64,000 nt of DNA from Prorocentrum cordatum (taxonomy: Eukaryota > Sar > Dinophyceae > Prorocentrales > Prorocentraceae). A program made the position numbers and the translations under genes. Below the pieces are notes generated by a model. It saw nothing but the letters and a program-made list of their open reading frames with translations, searched no databases and was not told the origin of the DNA. Each line of letters opens with the position of its first letter. Position 1 is the first letter of the stretch. The stretch is from positions 267,501 through 331,500 of the forward strand of contig CAUYUJ010002769.1 of assembly GCA_963575745.1 (NCBI GenBank), read 5' to 3'. Below, one piece after another: positions 1 to 10,677 of this stretch.

Positions 1-3000
1 AGGCAAGGCGGAGCGGGTGGTAGACGTTGCGCCATTCCTGGTTGGTGTATGGCGCGACCTTGACCATGTGTCCAGTGGTCGTTTTGACCAGGACGCCCGT
101 GTGGTCCATCATGATCACGTGGCCCTCGATGCCGTTGACAAAGTCGATCTCGGGGCGGATGTTGGCAGTGAAGCCCACGCGCATGCCCTGGTAGATCGGG
201 AGGCGCATGTTGTGCCAGCTGACCTGCTTGGTGCCGTAGAAGTTGTCGGGGTTGAACTCAGGGTCGGCGTCGACGGTGCCAAGCGGCTGGGCGTCGGCGA
301 AGAAATAATCCAGGGCCAACCTGTTCACCCAGGCCGCGCCAGCCCTCGAGATGGTCACGAAGGTCGTTGTGGGGTACTCCTCGAAGACGCCACCGATCTC
401 GCGCTCCGTGGGCCACTCGCGCTCCCGCCATCCCATGTCTCGGCGGGTGAGGATCGGAGCGCGATGGGTATTGAGGATCTCCACGAGCTGCGGCCTGCTC
501 GGCGTGGCCGTGCGGAGGAGCTCGAGCTTCTTCTTGAGAATGGGGCACTTGCAGCGGCGCATGATCTTGAGTTCTCTCACGTCGACGTCGGCCCAGCGCC
601 AGTGCTCCAGGACGCGCGGGCTGTCCATCCAGCGGAGCTGTCGGAAGTCGCCGACGAAGACGAGCGCAGGGCGCCGCGCGGCCGCGTCCCAGAGGCGCAG
701 GAGGCGCTCGAAGATCCACATCTCGACCATGCTGATCTCCTCGATGACAACGAGGTCGAAGTCCTGCATGCGCTGGAGCGTCTGCTGCTCGGGGAGGTAG
801 ACGTTGAAGGCCCTGTGGATGCTGTCGACGTCGAGGTCGGGCATGTCCTCGCGGTAGCGCGCCACCTGTCGGCGCGTGGGGCAGGCGAGGAGGACGCGGG
901 CGCCCTGGGCGATGGCGTCCTGCATGACGACCTTGATGAGGAAGGACTTGCCGCTCCCCGCGGGCCCCAGGACGGCGATGGGGCGCGGGTCCTCGTCTTC
1001 GGACGGGCCGTGGTTGTGGTCCTCGTAGTCGTCGGGCCAGGCGAGCTCCACCGCCCTGTGCCAGCGCCTCGTGATGAGGTCGGCGACGGGTATCTGCTCG
1101 GGCTCGAGGGTGGTAATGCGGCCATCGAAGGCGTAGTGGTGTCGCGGCGGCTCGGGGTCTTCCCCGACCACGAGGCGGCCCTCGAGGTAGTCGTCGACGA
1201 GGGTGATGTGCGCCTGGATCATCGCCACGTTGGAGTCGATGGTCGGGTCGCGGTGGGCCTCCAGCTCCATGTCGGAGCGCAGCCATGCCTCGCTCCGCCA
1301 GAGGTCAGGGCGGTGGAGGAGGCAGTGGGCGAACAGCCTGTACCCGGTCGGCACGAGCTCCGCGGCATCCTGCCAGAGCTCATGCACGCTGCGGAAGGGG
1401 ACGTGGAGGAGCATCCACTGGCCGTAGTACTCGTCGCTGAAGCGGGAGTTGGAGCGCGCCGCCACCAGGACCTCGCCGCGCATGGGCACGCGTGCGGCCC
1501 AGGTCTCCAGGTCGACGTGGGCCACGGAGGGGTCGTTCGCCTTCTGGAGGTTGGCGTAGCGCAGGCGGAGCGCTCGGTGTACGCCGCCCCTGCTGTTGGA
1601 GCGCCGCACGTACTCCAGGAGGCTCATGTCGTCGGGTCGCCAGGCGCTGTGCGTGTAGCGCTCGACGACCGCGGGCATCTCCTTGCCCTTCCATGGCACG
1701 GGCACGGGGAAGTTCTTGACGGTGCCGTGCGTGAGGACCTGTGAGTACTCCGCTGCGGCGAGCTGGAGCCACATCTCCGGCTCGAGCGGGTGGAACTCCG
1801 TGAGGATGCGGCGGCTGATGGCGTAGTCGGAAGCCTCGTCATTGAGCCACTCGGAGGAGAACTGGTCGGAGAACTTGGCGGTGTAGGAGGAGACGTAGCG
1901 CAGGAGCATGCCGCGGCCATCGGAGGTCTGCACGTCCATGTGGGACTTCATGCCCGCGATGACGGCCGGCATGTAGGCGCGGAGCTTGTGGTGCAGGTCC
2001 CTGGCGGTGTGGTGGAGCCTCAGCGTCTTCCCCCGCTCGTCCCAGATGGATTCCTCTTTGCGCTCAGGCCACGGATGGGGGCCGTGCGTGGAGGTCTGGG
2101 AGCCCATGACGATGTGGTAGAGCTGCTCCTGCTCCTCGTCGTCTGGGATGGTGGCGGAGACCTTGCTGGGGAGATCGATCGTGGCGACCTTCTCCAGCCA
2201 GACGAGGCAGTGGACGTGGGGGCGGCCGCTGCCGTGGTAGGCGTGCCGCGCGTTGGGCCCGCCGCGCTTGCGCTTGCCGTCCTGGAACTCGATGCGCGCG
2301 AACTGCGTGATCACGCGCTGCGTCGGCTTGCCCTCGGCGTCCTTGCCAGCAAGCACGTGGTGTGTCCAAGCCGAAGATTCCTTCGAATCGGCCCTCCCCT
2401 TGGTCCCGGTCAGCAGCCCGACGATGGCCTGAGTGAGCACGTGCGACAGGTGGTAGGTCTCTGCGGCAGGCAGCCAAGTGCGCGACCGCAGCGTCCGTCG
2501 CATCTCGTCTTCGACCCAGACGTGGAACGGCGTGGACCACTCCAGCGGCGACAGGGTCACGAACAGGGTCGGGAAGCCCAGCTGGCGCTGCAGATCGATG
2601 AGGGCGAAGTGGTAGGTCCGCCAGTACTCGGGGCTGAAGGACATGCCAGCCAGCGCCAGGCGCATGGGCACCTTGGCAGCGTGCTTCTTGCCCCCCAGTG
2701 CCGTCCAGAGCCAGAGGTCGTAGACAAACTGTGCGAGCTCGGTGTCGGCGCCGTAGCCGATCACGGGCGAGAAGACCTTGGCCGTATAGCTGCGCTTGAG
2801 CGACTGGCGCTTCTTGCCGTCGGCCTCGGCGTCGTCACTGTCGGCGGAATCGTCGGTGCCATGAAAGTGCGCAGCCCGTCGCGCGGCCCGCGTGCGCACC
2901 ACCCGCCGCTCGTCCATCAGGCGGACGTAGGTCTCGCACATGGACACCCTCGGGTACAGGTGGGGCCAGAGGGCCGTCTCGATGCCGAGCTGCTCCACGA

Positions 3001-5830
3001 GGCGCATCGCGAGGCGGCGCTTCTTCTGCGAGAGGTCGTTGCGGTTCCTGCGGAGGAACCTGTTGTGCAGGCGCATAATGGCGAAGTACGCGCTCTTCTG
3101 TGGGTGGGCCAGGTAGTATTCCGTGAGCGTGGCCCAGCTGGAGAAGTCCTCCTCGGCGGGGTCGTCGTGCGCTTCGAGGTACTCGAGGGCGTCCATGGCC
3201 CTGCGCTGGTGGCGCTCGGGAAGCTCGCTCACGGCCGTGAGGACGTCGGTGGCCTTCCAGCGGAAGCCGATCATGTCGGTGTGGACCCTGTATCCGTGCG
3301 CGGCCCGCGCATGCGGCCCTATGGACACCTCCATCGGCCTCAACGCCTCCAGCGCGGCCACGCTGAGGTGGCGCAGCGGCTCGGGGATGTCCTCGATCTG
3401 GACGGCGGGGTAGCCCACTCGCTTCTCTGGCGGGCTGGCGCAGTACTTGCACTTGTTGATCCAGGCGCTGCGCTGGCCAGCCTTGCGGCCCTTCTTGCGC
3501 TCCGCGTCGGGGAGGCGCATCATCGCCGCCGCCACGTCCGCGGGCGCGAAGGACCTCTTCTCCAGGCGCTTGCAGATCTTGCACATGCCCCAGGAGGCGA
3601 GCTCCGCCCACTTGGTGAAAGCCACGGCCTGCGGCTCCGCCCAGTCCTCGACGTCGTCGTCCAGGGCGGTCTTGAACTTGTTGCGCCGGAACTTCCTGTC
3701 GTCCCTGACCCAAGTGGGGTAGGCCCTGCGCGTCTGCTTCTTCTGCCGCGGCACCACGCTCACGCGATGCTTCAGCGCCTCCTGCCACTCGCTCTGGAGG
3801 TCTGTCGAGGGCACGGGGTTGTCCTTCTTCCGTTGGCGATGGAGCGCGCGCTCGGCGTTGGCCTTGTACTTGTCGCGCTTCTCCTGGCCGAGCACCGCGG
3901 CGATGAAGTCGAGGGCGCCGTCGACGAGGTCGGGGCGGTCGTGCTGCATGAGGCTCTTGAGCGCGCTGGTGATGTCCTGGCCCTTACGGACGGCGTCCCG
4001 CTTGCGGAGGACTTCACCGTCGCAGAACATGCAGCGCACATCGCCGCGTCCTGGGGTCACGCGAGCCCGCTCGCCAGGGCGCCCGTCCGTGGCATAGGCG
4101 CAAAGCCCTCCGTCCTGTTTACCAGGGCACAGATGGTTGCCGTATTCGCGTTTCTTCGACTTCGGCTTCTCCTCCTGCTCAGGCAGCGCCTTGCTGGCGG
4201 GGCGCTTCCGCGCCGTCCTGGACGGCGGTGGCTCCTCGGCAGCTTCCTCATCGCCTTCGCCTCCCGCGTCAGGTAGTTGCGTGTCTTGCGCGTCCTCCTG
4301 GTCGAAGAGCGGAAGGTCGTCCTCGCCCAGCAGTTCGTCGTCGTCGGGGTCGTAGCCCTCGGGTTCGAAGAGCTCGTCCTCGCCCCGCGGCTGCATCATC
4401 CCCTCGGAGATAAGCTGGTCGGCCCACTCCTCCTGTGCCTTCCGTCTCTCCTCCGCGGTGAGCTCGTCGGACCCTGCGGCCTCCTCGGCCTCCGAGTGCG
4501 CCGCGGGCGTGTCGGTGCCTTGCGCGGCTTCGCCAGCGTCGGGCGTGGCGGTGCCCTCCTGGTCCCTCAGCGCGTCCTCCCAGAAGCGACGGCGGGAGGA
4601 GTCGTCGGAGTCGTCTTCCCCGCCGTCGTCGATGAGGCCGAACACGTTGCCCAGCTCGTCGACGTCATCGCCCTGCGACCCGTCGGACTCGTCTTCGCTG
4701 CCACCAGACGCCCCTGCTTCCAGGTCGTAGAACTGCGCCCGAGGTTTTGGCGGCGGTCGGGCAGCCCTGGGCATGTAGTAGGAGCAGGCGAGGATCCAGT
4801 GGGGCGACGAGTGGCCGTCTGGACCAGTAATCATTTGGAACGCAACTCTGTACAGCAGCGGCGCGCCAACGTCGCCGAATTCGATGACAGGGATGCGCGC
4901 GCCACCGCCGACGGTCGACGCAGCATGCACAACACGACCGTTCACGGACTTGGCGTAGATCTCCAGCGCCTCCGCGTCGACGACGTCGTCGGCCGCCGCA
5001 TAGTTCTGCTTCCGCAGGTAGCTCACTGGGTCGTCGAGCTCGATGCGCCCCTGGAGGACCCTGGCGTAGAAGGGGAGCTCGTCTTCGCCAGGGTACCCTG
5101 CGTCCCCCGCCAACCGCAGGCGCGCTGCCTTCTGGTGCAGGCCGTCGTCCTCCATGGCGCCAATGATCCTGTCCACCAGCGCCTTGGCCTTCTCGCGCTC
5201 GCTCGCCCCCCTGTCGGGGTCACCGTGGATGAAGCCGTTGGCGTCCCTCTGACGCATCCACGCCCGCGTGTCGCGGGCGGCGAGCGCGCAGTAGGAGAGG
5301 CACCTCCCGTCTGGCGGCACGGGCACGTTCAGGTCTGGCTGCCGAGGCGGGGCAACGGCGGCGGCTGCATCGGCCTCGTCCATAGCTGCCGCGGGTCGCT
5401 TCCGCGCGGTGCCAGATGCCGCCGCGCGCCTCTTCTGCGCCCCTCTGCCCTTGCCCGCGGGGTGGCCTTGGTCGATCATGTACCTCTCGTAGTCGGCCTT
5501 CTTGTATCTCCCGTCAGGATCCCAGCCGTCTGGGACTGCCCGGTAAGTCGCCGTGCCTTCCTGGCCTTCGATCATGAGGTACCTGATAGTGGAGCTGAAC
5601 AGCGTGACGTCCTTCACGGTCATTGCCCACGTCTTCGCGTAAGGCAGATGAACTTTCTCGGCAGGCCACCTGTGCCTCGGGCGCAGCTCGTTCCACTCGG
5701 CGTCGCTCATGATCTGGAAGGGGTCCTCGCCGAGCGTCACGCTGCCCCAGATCCGGCCCTTCTCGCCCACGAGCCGCTTCCCGATTTGGCGCTGATGCCG
5801 AATCTCCAGCGTCTTCGCGCCCTCCAGCAT
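1..5830 (-). CDS. Helitron transposase: OTU-like, HUH Rep and PIF1-type helicase; C-terminus cut by window edge
   Basis: A single minus-strand frame is open from the stop at 5891-5893 to the left edge; the first Met is at 5830, giving at least 1943 residues without an intron. Domains in order: an OTU cysteine-protease-like region with DGRCLSYC (Asp174, Cys177) and a C-terminal SSPHWILA (His344); an acidic low-complexity stretch at about 360-540; zinc-binding cysteines near 566-604 and CxxC pairs near 749 and 794; an IPEPLRHLS motif near 811; the Rep motif GRPHVHCLVW (His1205, His1207) followed by RYVSSYTAK with Tyr1312 and Tyr1316 (Y-x3-Y); then a PIF1-type helicase with Walker A GPAGSGKS (Lys1628) and Walker B-like VVIEEISM (Glu1697). 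HUH Rep fused to PIF1 helicase defines Helitrons, which move by rolling-circle replication; OTU domains occur in some. The last helicase motifs lie beyond the window. No frameshift was noticed, so it may be a young copy. Host start and splicing are unknown. Confidence 0.88.
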   Translation of the reverse strand, partial: MLEGAKTLEIRHQRQIGKRLVGEKGRIWGSVTLGEDPFQIMSDAEWNELRPRHRWPAEKVHLPYAKTWAMTVKDVTLFSSTIRYLMIEGQEGTATYRAVPDGWDPDGRYKKADYERYMIDQGHPAGKGRGAQKRRAAASGTARKRPAAAMDEADAAAAVAPPRQPDLNVPVPPDGRCLSYCALAARDTRAWMRQRDANGFIHGDPDRGASEREKAKALVDRIIGAMEDDGLHQKAARLRLAGDAGYPGEDELPFYARVLQGRIELDDPVSYLRKQNYAAADDVVDAEALEIYAKSVNGRVVHAASTVGGGARIPVIEFGDVGAPLLYRVAFQMITGPDGHSSPHWILACSYYMPRAARPPPKPRAQFYDLEAGASGGSEDESDGSQGDDVDELGNVFGLIDDGGEDDSDDSSRRRFWEDALRDQEGTATPDAGEAAQGTDTPAAHSEAEEAAGSDELTAEERRKAQEEWADQLISEGMMQPRGEDELFEPEGYDPDDDELLGEDDLPLFDQEDAQDTQLPDAGGEGDEEAAEEPPPSRTARKRPASKALPEQEEKPKSKKREYGNHLCPGKQDGGLCAYATDGRPGERARVTPGRGDVRCMFCDGEVLRKRDAVRKGQDITSALKSLMQHDRPDLVDGALDFIAAVLGQEKRDKYKANAERALHRQRKKDNPVPSTDLQSEWQEALKHRVSVVPRQKKQTRRAYPTWVRDDRKFRRNKFKTALDDDVEDWAEPQAVAFTKWAELASWGMCKICKRLEKRSFAPADVAAAMMRLPDAERKKGRKAGQRSAWINKCKYCASPPEKRVGYPAVQIEDIPEPLRHLSVAALEALRPMEVSIGPHARAAHGYRVHTDMIGFRWKATDVLTAVSELPERHQRRAMDALEYLEAHDDPAEEDFSSWATLTEYYLAHPQKSAYFAIMRLHNRFLRRNRNDLSQKKRRLAMRLVEQLGIETALWPHLYPRVSMCETYVRLMDERRVVRTRAARRAAHFHGTDDSADSDDAEADGKKRQSLKRSYTAKVFSPVIGYGADTELAQFVYDLWLWTALGGKKHAAKVPMRLALAGMSFSPEYWRTYHFALIDLQRQLGFPTLFVTLSPLEWSTPFHVWVEDEMRRTLRSRTWLPAAETYHLSHVLTQAIVGLLTGTKGRADSKESSAWTHHVLAGKDAEGKPTQRVITQFARIEFQDGKRKRGGPNARHAYHGSGRPHVHCLVWLEKVATIDLPSKVSATIPDDEEQEQLYHIVMGSQTSTHGPHPWPERKEESIWDERGKTLRLHHTARDLHHKLRAYMPAVIAGMKSHMDVQTSDGRGMLLRYVSSYTAKFSDQFSSEWLNDEASDYAISRRILTEFHPLEPEMWLQLAAAEYSQVLTHGTVKNFPVPVPWKGKEMPAVVERYTHSAWRPDDMSLLEYVRRSNSRGGVHRALRLRYANLQKANDPSVAHVDLETWAARVPMRGEVLVAARSNSRFSDEYYGQWMLLHVPFRSVHELWQDAAELVPTGYRLFAHCLLHRPDLWRSEAWLRSDMELEAHRDPTIDSNVAMIQAHITLVDDYLEGRLVVGEDPEPPRHHYAFDGRITTLEPEQIPVADLITRRWHRAVELAWPDDYEDHNHGPSEDEDPRPIAVLGPAGSGKSFLIKVVMQDAIAQGARVLLACPTRRQVARYREDMPDLDVDSIHRAFNVYLPEQQTLQRMQDFDLVVIEEISMVEMWIFERLLRLWDAAARRPALVFVGDFRQLRWMDSPRVLEHWRWADVDVRELKIMRRCKCPILKKKLELLRTATPSRPQLVEILNTHRAPILTRRDMGWREREWPTEREIGGVFEEYPTTTFVTISRAGAAWVNRLALDYFFADAQPLGTVDADPEFNPDNFYGTKQVSWHNMRLPIYQGMRVGFTANIRPEIDFVNGIEGHVIMMDHTGVLVKTTTGHMVKVAPYTNQEWRNVYHPLRLA

Positions 5831-5985
5831 CAGGTCGAACCTCAGAGGAGGGCCGTTTGAGACACCGAAGTTTGCCCTCGGGGTCACCCACTATCGCCAC
5901 GGCTGAACACTCGGAAAACTGGTGCTGGTGTGACCCTGGGAGAGGTCCAGGGACCGCTTTACAACCCCCAGTATCTCTTACCGCC
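1..5985 (-). mobile_element. Helitron element (autonomous; ends not defined)
   Basis: This is the element carrying the Rep/helicase. Its 5' side should lie to the right of 5890 and its 3' side beyond the left edge. Helitrons end in 5'-TC and 3'-CTRR with a short hairpin and leave no target duplication, so the right boundary cannot be fixed from one copy. The right limit given here is simply the end of the neighbouring membrane-protein frame. Confidence 0.55.
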
Positions 5986-6453
5986 CTATTCCGCGAACCA
6001 TTTCTTGTTGAGCACGAGGATCGGGTCACCCACGTTCGCCGAAGGCTCCACAATCACGTGAGACGCAGAAGACGTTGTCGAGATCGACGTCGATGTCGTC
6101 GTCGTCGTAGTCCGAGAGGTCCTCAATAATGGCGCTGCCGTAGAACTCGGTGGCGGCAGGAGGAGACTGGGCGTCGAGGTCACCGTGGCGGCCGCTGTAG
6201 TGGTCACAGCCACGAGGGAGTCGTCCATGTAGTTGTCGTTCTCGTAGAGGTAGTTGCTCTGCCCGTTGTCCGTGTCGCTGTGCTCCACTTCGACGAGAAG
6301 GCGTGCGCGCCCGCGCTGGCTGCCGGTCGGCGATGCCATGCTGCGGGTGGCTCTCATCTCCAGGCGGAAGGAGAAGAACACCGTGCTCGCGACGCAGTAG
6401 AGGCCGAGGCCGATGGCAATGGCGCGGCCGAGCTTGCTCGACTGCGCGGCCAT
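5986..6453 (-). CDS. Small type II membrane protein, or first exon of a larger one
   Basis: A 155-codon frame starts at an ATG in a favourable context (6453) and ends at TAG. Residues 8-29 are a hydrophobic segment (GRAIAIGLGLYCVASTVFFS) flanked by a Lys upstream and Arg downstream, as in a signal anchor. The rest is rich in Ser and Thr with an acidic DTDNGQSNYLYENDN patch, like the lumenal stem of a Golgi enzyme, and it ends NVGDPILVLNKKWFAE. GGTAAGAG, a good donor-like sequence, lies a few bases after the stop, so the true exon may differ. It lies on the same strand as the Helitron, immediately upstream of it. I do not recognise a family. The composition is unlike the surrounding repeats, which argues that it is real. 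Confidence 0.45.
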   Translation of the reverse strand: MAAQSSKLGRAIAIGLGLYCVASTVFFSFRLEMRATRSMASPTGSQRGRARLLVEVEHSDTDNGQSNYLYENDNYMDDSLVAVTTTAAATVTSTPSLLLPPPSSTAAPLLRTSRTTTTTTSTSISTTSSASHVIVEPSANVGDPILVLNKKWFAE

Positions 6454-6654
6454 TGTCGCGATGTATAGGCTGAGAGTTTAGAAGCACTCCTGGGCTCGCG
6501 CAAAGGGACAGAGGTGTCCGCGGGGATGCAGTTCGAGACACTTGACTCAGCCGACGGCTACGGAAGGGAGAGGGCACAGGTTCGGAGGTGGCGCAGGGAT
6601 CGACTGGCCCAGAGCGGGCCAGTGAATATCCGCAAGCGAGGACCCTACACGCAT

Positions 6655-6985
6655 GAGGGTCTCAGGGGTGGGAGGGGTAGATACATCCAGGCCTGGAGGG
6701 TTGCGCTCGGACGGCCCCTTGGGTAAGAGCAGGGGGGGTGTGCTCTTCTGTCGAGATGTTATATGATTGCCCCCCTGCGGCGTGCAATCTGAGTGGGCAG
6801 GGCAGAGGCAGTGGGCCCGAGGGCGGGGTGCAGGCAGGGCATCCAGAGGATCTGCGGGTAGTGTCGGGTGTAGGAGCCCCCAGGAGCCCCCAGGCGCTCC
6901 CGCAGAGTCTCGGAGCACAAGAGGGTCAGAGGGTTGGGAGGGGTAGATGCGCCCAAGCCTGGAAGGTGGCGCTCAGAGTGTCCCC
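6655..6985 (+). repeat. Direct duplication of a GA-rich segment
   Basis: A segment of about 64 bp at 6655-6718 (GAGGGTCTCAGGGGTGGGAG and onward) recurs at 6922-6985 with about 80 percent identity by eye. GGGAGGGGTAGAT is the best conserved part. No coding signal was seen in 6460-7500. Confidence 0.6.
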
Positions 6986-7104
6986 AGGGCCAGAGCACGA
7001 GGCCCGTGGGATGGGAAGAAGCTCTCCTAGAGAGCCGTGGGCTCTTGGGCAATGGCCCATTCACCGTGGGGTTCGTAGTCGCGCGAACTCCGTCCTTCGC
7101 GAAA

Positions 7105-7147
7105 CGCAGCGACGCGACCCGACGCGTCGGGTGTCGCGTCGCTACGC
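7105..7147. repeat. 43-bp near-perfect palindrome
   Basis: The arms AGCGACGCGAC and GTCGCGTCGCT surround a CCGACGCGTCGGG core. It could extrude as a cruciform. It lies in a GC-rich stretch without other features. Confidence 0.6.
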
Positions 7148-7529
7148 TTCCCCGGGGGCCGCCGCGTGGAGGCGGACGGAGATGGCCCCCTAGGTTTCCG
7201 CGCAGCTCTGGCCGACCCCTCCCGCGCGTTGCTGCAAAGCCTCGGGGCCTCCAGCGACAGCGCGAAGGGTCGGCTCAAGCCGCGCGGAAGCCCCCCCCGC
7301 TGCCGAACTTCCAGACCAGATGGAGGCTCGACAGCGCAGGTCGTCGTTGCGTCGTCGTTGGCGGCGGCTGCCAGCAGCTGCGGCTGTGTTTTTGTGGGCG
7401 CCGCCCACAGCTGTACCGCGGTGCCGCCGGGCTTTGCCGTCGCTCAGCTGCTCAGGTAGCTGTCGTCCTCTTCGATGGCGCCGAAATCCACTAATGACTC
7501 CTATGAGCTTCCTAAGCACCTCCTATGCG

Positions 7530-7588
7530 CTTCCTAAGCACTCCCAGGCGCCCAAAGGCGCTCCAGAAGCGCTCCGAGGCGCTCCGAG

Positions 7589-7621
<33 letters not shown>

Positions 7622-8227
7622 ATCCCAGGCGCTCCCAGGCGCTCCCTAGCGTCCCCGAGCGCTCCGATGCGCTCCAGAAGCGTTTCCAGGCGCTCCCAAG
7701 CGTTCCAACAGCGCTCCAAGGCGCTCCCAGGCGCTCCCCAGGCGCGCTGAAGTCTCCTGGGGAGCTCTGGAGAGCTCCTGGGGAGCTCATGGGGGCTGGG
7801 GTGCTCCTGGTAGGCTTCCTCTCGCAAGCACCTCCACTGAGCCTTTCCGGGTGCTCCCCAGCCTGTAAGAGCTTCCTAGACCACCCGCGTTGTCCTATTC
7901 CCTTGGGTTTCGGGCTCCAGGCGGCCCAGAGATGAGTTTGCGACCCCCGCCCCTTGCTGTTGTTGCTGTTGCCTCGGACGGGCCGGTGCTGCGCAAACGG
8001 GTTTGCGCGGGAGCTACCCGTCGCGCGGGGTCGACCCGCAAAAACTGCCACGACAGCGCGCGCACGCAAAACACCTTCGGCGACACACGCGCTCCGTACT
8101 TAGGCGCGCCGGCGGTCTGCTCCCAGGCGATCCCAGGTGCTCCCAAGCGTTTCCACGCGCTCGCAAGAGCTCCCAGGCGCTCCCAGGCGCTCCCACGCGC
8201 TCCCAGGCGCTCCAGAAGCACTCCGAG

Positions 8228-8260
<33 letters not shown>

Positions 8261-10010
8261 ATCCCAGGCGCTCCCAGGCGCTCCCAGGCGTCCCCAAGCG
8301 CTCCCATGCGCTCCAGAAGCGTCCCCAGGAGCTCCCAAGCGTCCCAGCAGCGCTCCAAGGAGCTCCCAGGCGCGCCCCAGGCGCGCTGAAGGCTCCTGGG
8401 GAGCTCTGGAGAGCTCCTGGGGAGCTCCTGGGGGCTGGGGTGCTCCTGGTAGGCTTCTTCTCGCAAGCACCTCCACTGAGCCTTCCCGGGTGCTCCCCAG
8501 CCTGTAAGAGCTTCCTAGACCACCCGCGTTGTCCTATTCCCTTGGGTTTCGGGCTCCAAGCGGCCCAGAGATGAGTTTGCGACCCCCGCCCCTTGCCGTT
8601 GTTGCTGTTGCCTCGGACGGGCCGGTGCTGCGCAAACGGGTTTGCGCGGGAGCTGCCCGTCGCGCGGGGTCGACCCGCAAAAACTGCCACGACAGAGCGC
8701 GCGCACGCAAAACACCTTCGGCGACACACGCGCTCCGTACTTAGGCGCGCCGGCGGTCTGCTCCCAAGCGATCCCAGGCGCTCCCAAGCGTTTCCACGCG
8801 CTCGCAAGAGCTCCCAGGCGCTCCCAGGCAATCCCAGGCTCCCCCAGGCGCTCCCAAGCGTCCCCAAGCGCTCCCATGCGCTCCAGAAGCGTTTCCAAGC
8901 GCTCCCAAGCGTCCCAGCAGCGCTCCCAGGCGCTCCCAGGCGCTCCCCAGGCGCGCTGAAGGCTCCTGGGGAGCTCTGGAGAGCTCCTGGGGAGCTCCTG
9001 GGGGCTGGGGTGCTCCTGGTAGGCTTCTTCTCGCAAGCACCTCCACTGAGCCTTCCCGGGTGCTCCCCAGCCTGTAAGAGCTTCCTAGACCACCCGCGTT
9101 GTCCTATTCCCTTGGGTTTCGGGCTCCAGGCGGCCCAGAGATGAGTTTGCGACCCCCGCCCCTTGCTGTTGTCGCTGTTGCCTCGGACGGGCCGGTGCTG
9201 CGCAAACGGGTTTGCGCGGGAGCTACCCGTCGCGCGGGGTCGACCCGCAAAAACTGCCACGACAGAGGGCGCGCACGCAAAACACCTTCGGCGACACACG
9301 CGCTCCGTACTTCGGCGCGCCGGCGGTCTGCTCCCAGGCGATCCCAGGCGCTCCAAGCGTTTCCACGCGCTCGCAAGCGCTCCCAAGCGCTCCCAGGCGC
9401 TCCCAGGCGCTCCCAAGCGCTCCAGAAGCGCTCCGAGGCGCTCCCAGGCGCTCCCAGGCGATCCCAGGCGCTCCCAGGCGCTCCCAAGCGTCCCCAAGCG
9501 CTCCCATGCGCTCCAGAAGCGTCCCCAGGCGCTCCCAAGCGTTCCAGCAGCGCTCCAAGGCGCTCCCAGGCGCTCCCAGGCGCCCCCCAGGCGCGCTGAA
9601 GGCTCCTGGGGAGCTCTGGAGAGCTCTTGGGGAGCTCCTGGGGGCTGGGGTGCTCCTGGTAGGCTTCTTCTCGCAAGCACCTCCACTGAGCCTTCCCGGG
9701 TGCTCCCCAGCTTGTAAGAGCTTCCTAGACCACCCGCGTTGTCCTATTCCCTTGGGTTTCGGGCTCCAGGCGGCCCAGAGATGAGTTTGCGACCCCCGCC
9801 CCGTTGTTGCTGTTGCCTCGGACGGGCCGGTGCTGCGCAAGCGGGTTTGCGCGGGAGCTGCCCGTCGCGCGGGGTCGACCCGCAAAAACTGCAACGACAG
9901 AGCGCGCGCGCGCAAAACACCTTCGGCGACACACGCGCTCCGTACTTGGGCGCGCCGGCGGTCTGCTCCCAGGCGCTCCCAAGCGTTTCCACGCGCTCGC
10001 AAGCGCGCCC
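7530..10010 (+). repeat. GCTCCCAGGC 10-bp minisatellite with a 570-640 bp higher-order unit
   Basis: Degenerate 10-bp units (GCGCTCCCAG, GCGCTCCCAA) alternate with a unique spacer beginning CCTGTAAGAGCTTCC at 7862, 8501, 9071 and 9711. This gives four higher-order copies spaced 639, 570 and 640 bp. The spacer carries CAAACGGGTTTGCGCGGGAG and a TTGCTGTTGTTGC stretch. Differences in spacing come from the number of 10-bp units. Three units equal 30 bp, so all frames encode decapeptide repeats and give long spurious ORFs on both strands. Confidence 0.9.
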
Positions 10011-10641
10011 CGGAGCGCTTGGGAGCGCTTGGGAGCGCCTAGAAGCTCTTGGGAGCGCTTGGGAACGCTTGGGAGCGCCTGGGAGCGCTGGGGAACGCCC
10101 CCGGGCGCCTGGGAGCGCCTGGGAGCGCTTGGGAGCGCCTGGGAACGCCTGGGAGCGCCGGCGCGGAGGGAGAGCACAGGGGGCGGGCTTGGCGCTCCCT
10201 CGCAACTGCCAAGTGCTCCCAGGCGCTCGCAAGCGTGGGAGCGCTTCGGAGCGCTTGGCAGCGCTTGGTAGCGCCTGGGAACGCTGAGGAGCGCTTGGGA
10301 GCGCTTGAGAACGGTAGGGTGCGCTTGGGATCGCTTGGGAGCGCCTGGGGGCGCGTGGGAGCGCCTGGGAGCGCCTGGGAGCGCTTGCGAGCGCTTTGCA
10401 GCGCCGAGGAGCGCTTGGGAACGCTTGGGGGCGCCTGGCAGCGCCTGACAGCGCTTGGGAACGCTTAGGAGCGCTTGGGGGCGCCTCCTGGGTGCGCTTG
10501 GGAGCGCCTGGGAACGCTTGGGAGCGCTTGGCAGCGCTTGGGAGCGCATGGGAACGCTTGGGATCGCTTGGCAGCGCTTGGGAGCGCCTGGAAGCGCCTG
10601 GAAGCGCTTGGGAGCGTTCGGGAGCGCTTGGGAGCGCCCGG

Positions 10642-10677
<36 letters not shown>

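Noticed and set aside
17-5860. Three long plus-strand open frames (17-1744, 1790-4276, 4277-5860)
   Set aside because: They share codon boundaries with the minus-strand Helitron frame and are its antisense shadow, kept open by GC-rich codons. Their products show no domain, while the minus strand shows Rep and helicase motifs.
8100-9686. Minus-strand 528-codon frame, and many others in 7500-11780
   Set aside because: They read through the 10-bp minisatellite (three units equal ten codons). The products are decapeptide repeats in every frame, so they are not genes.
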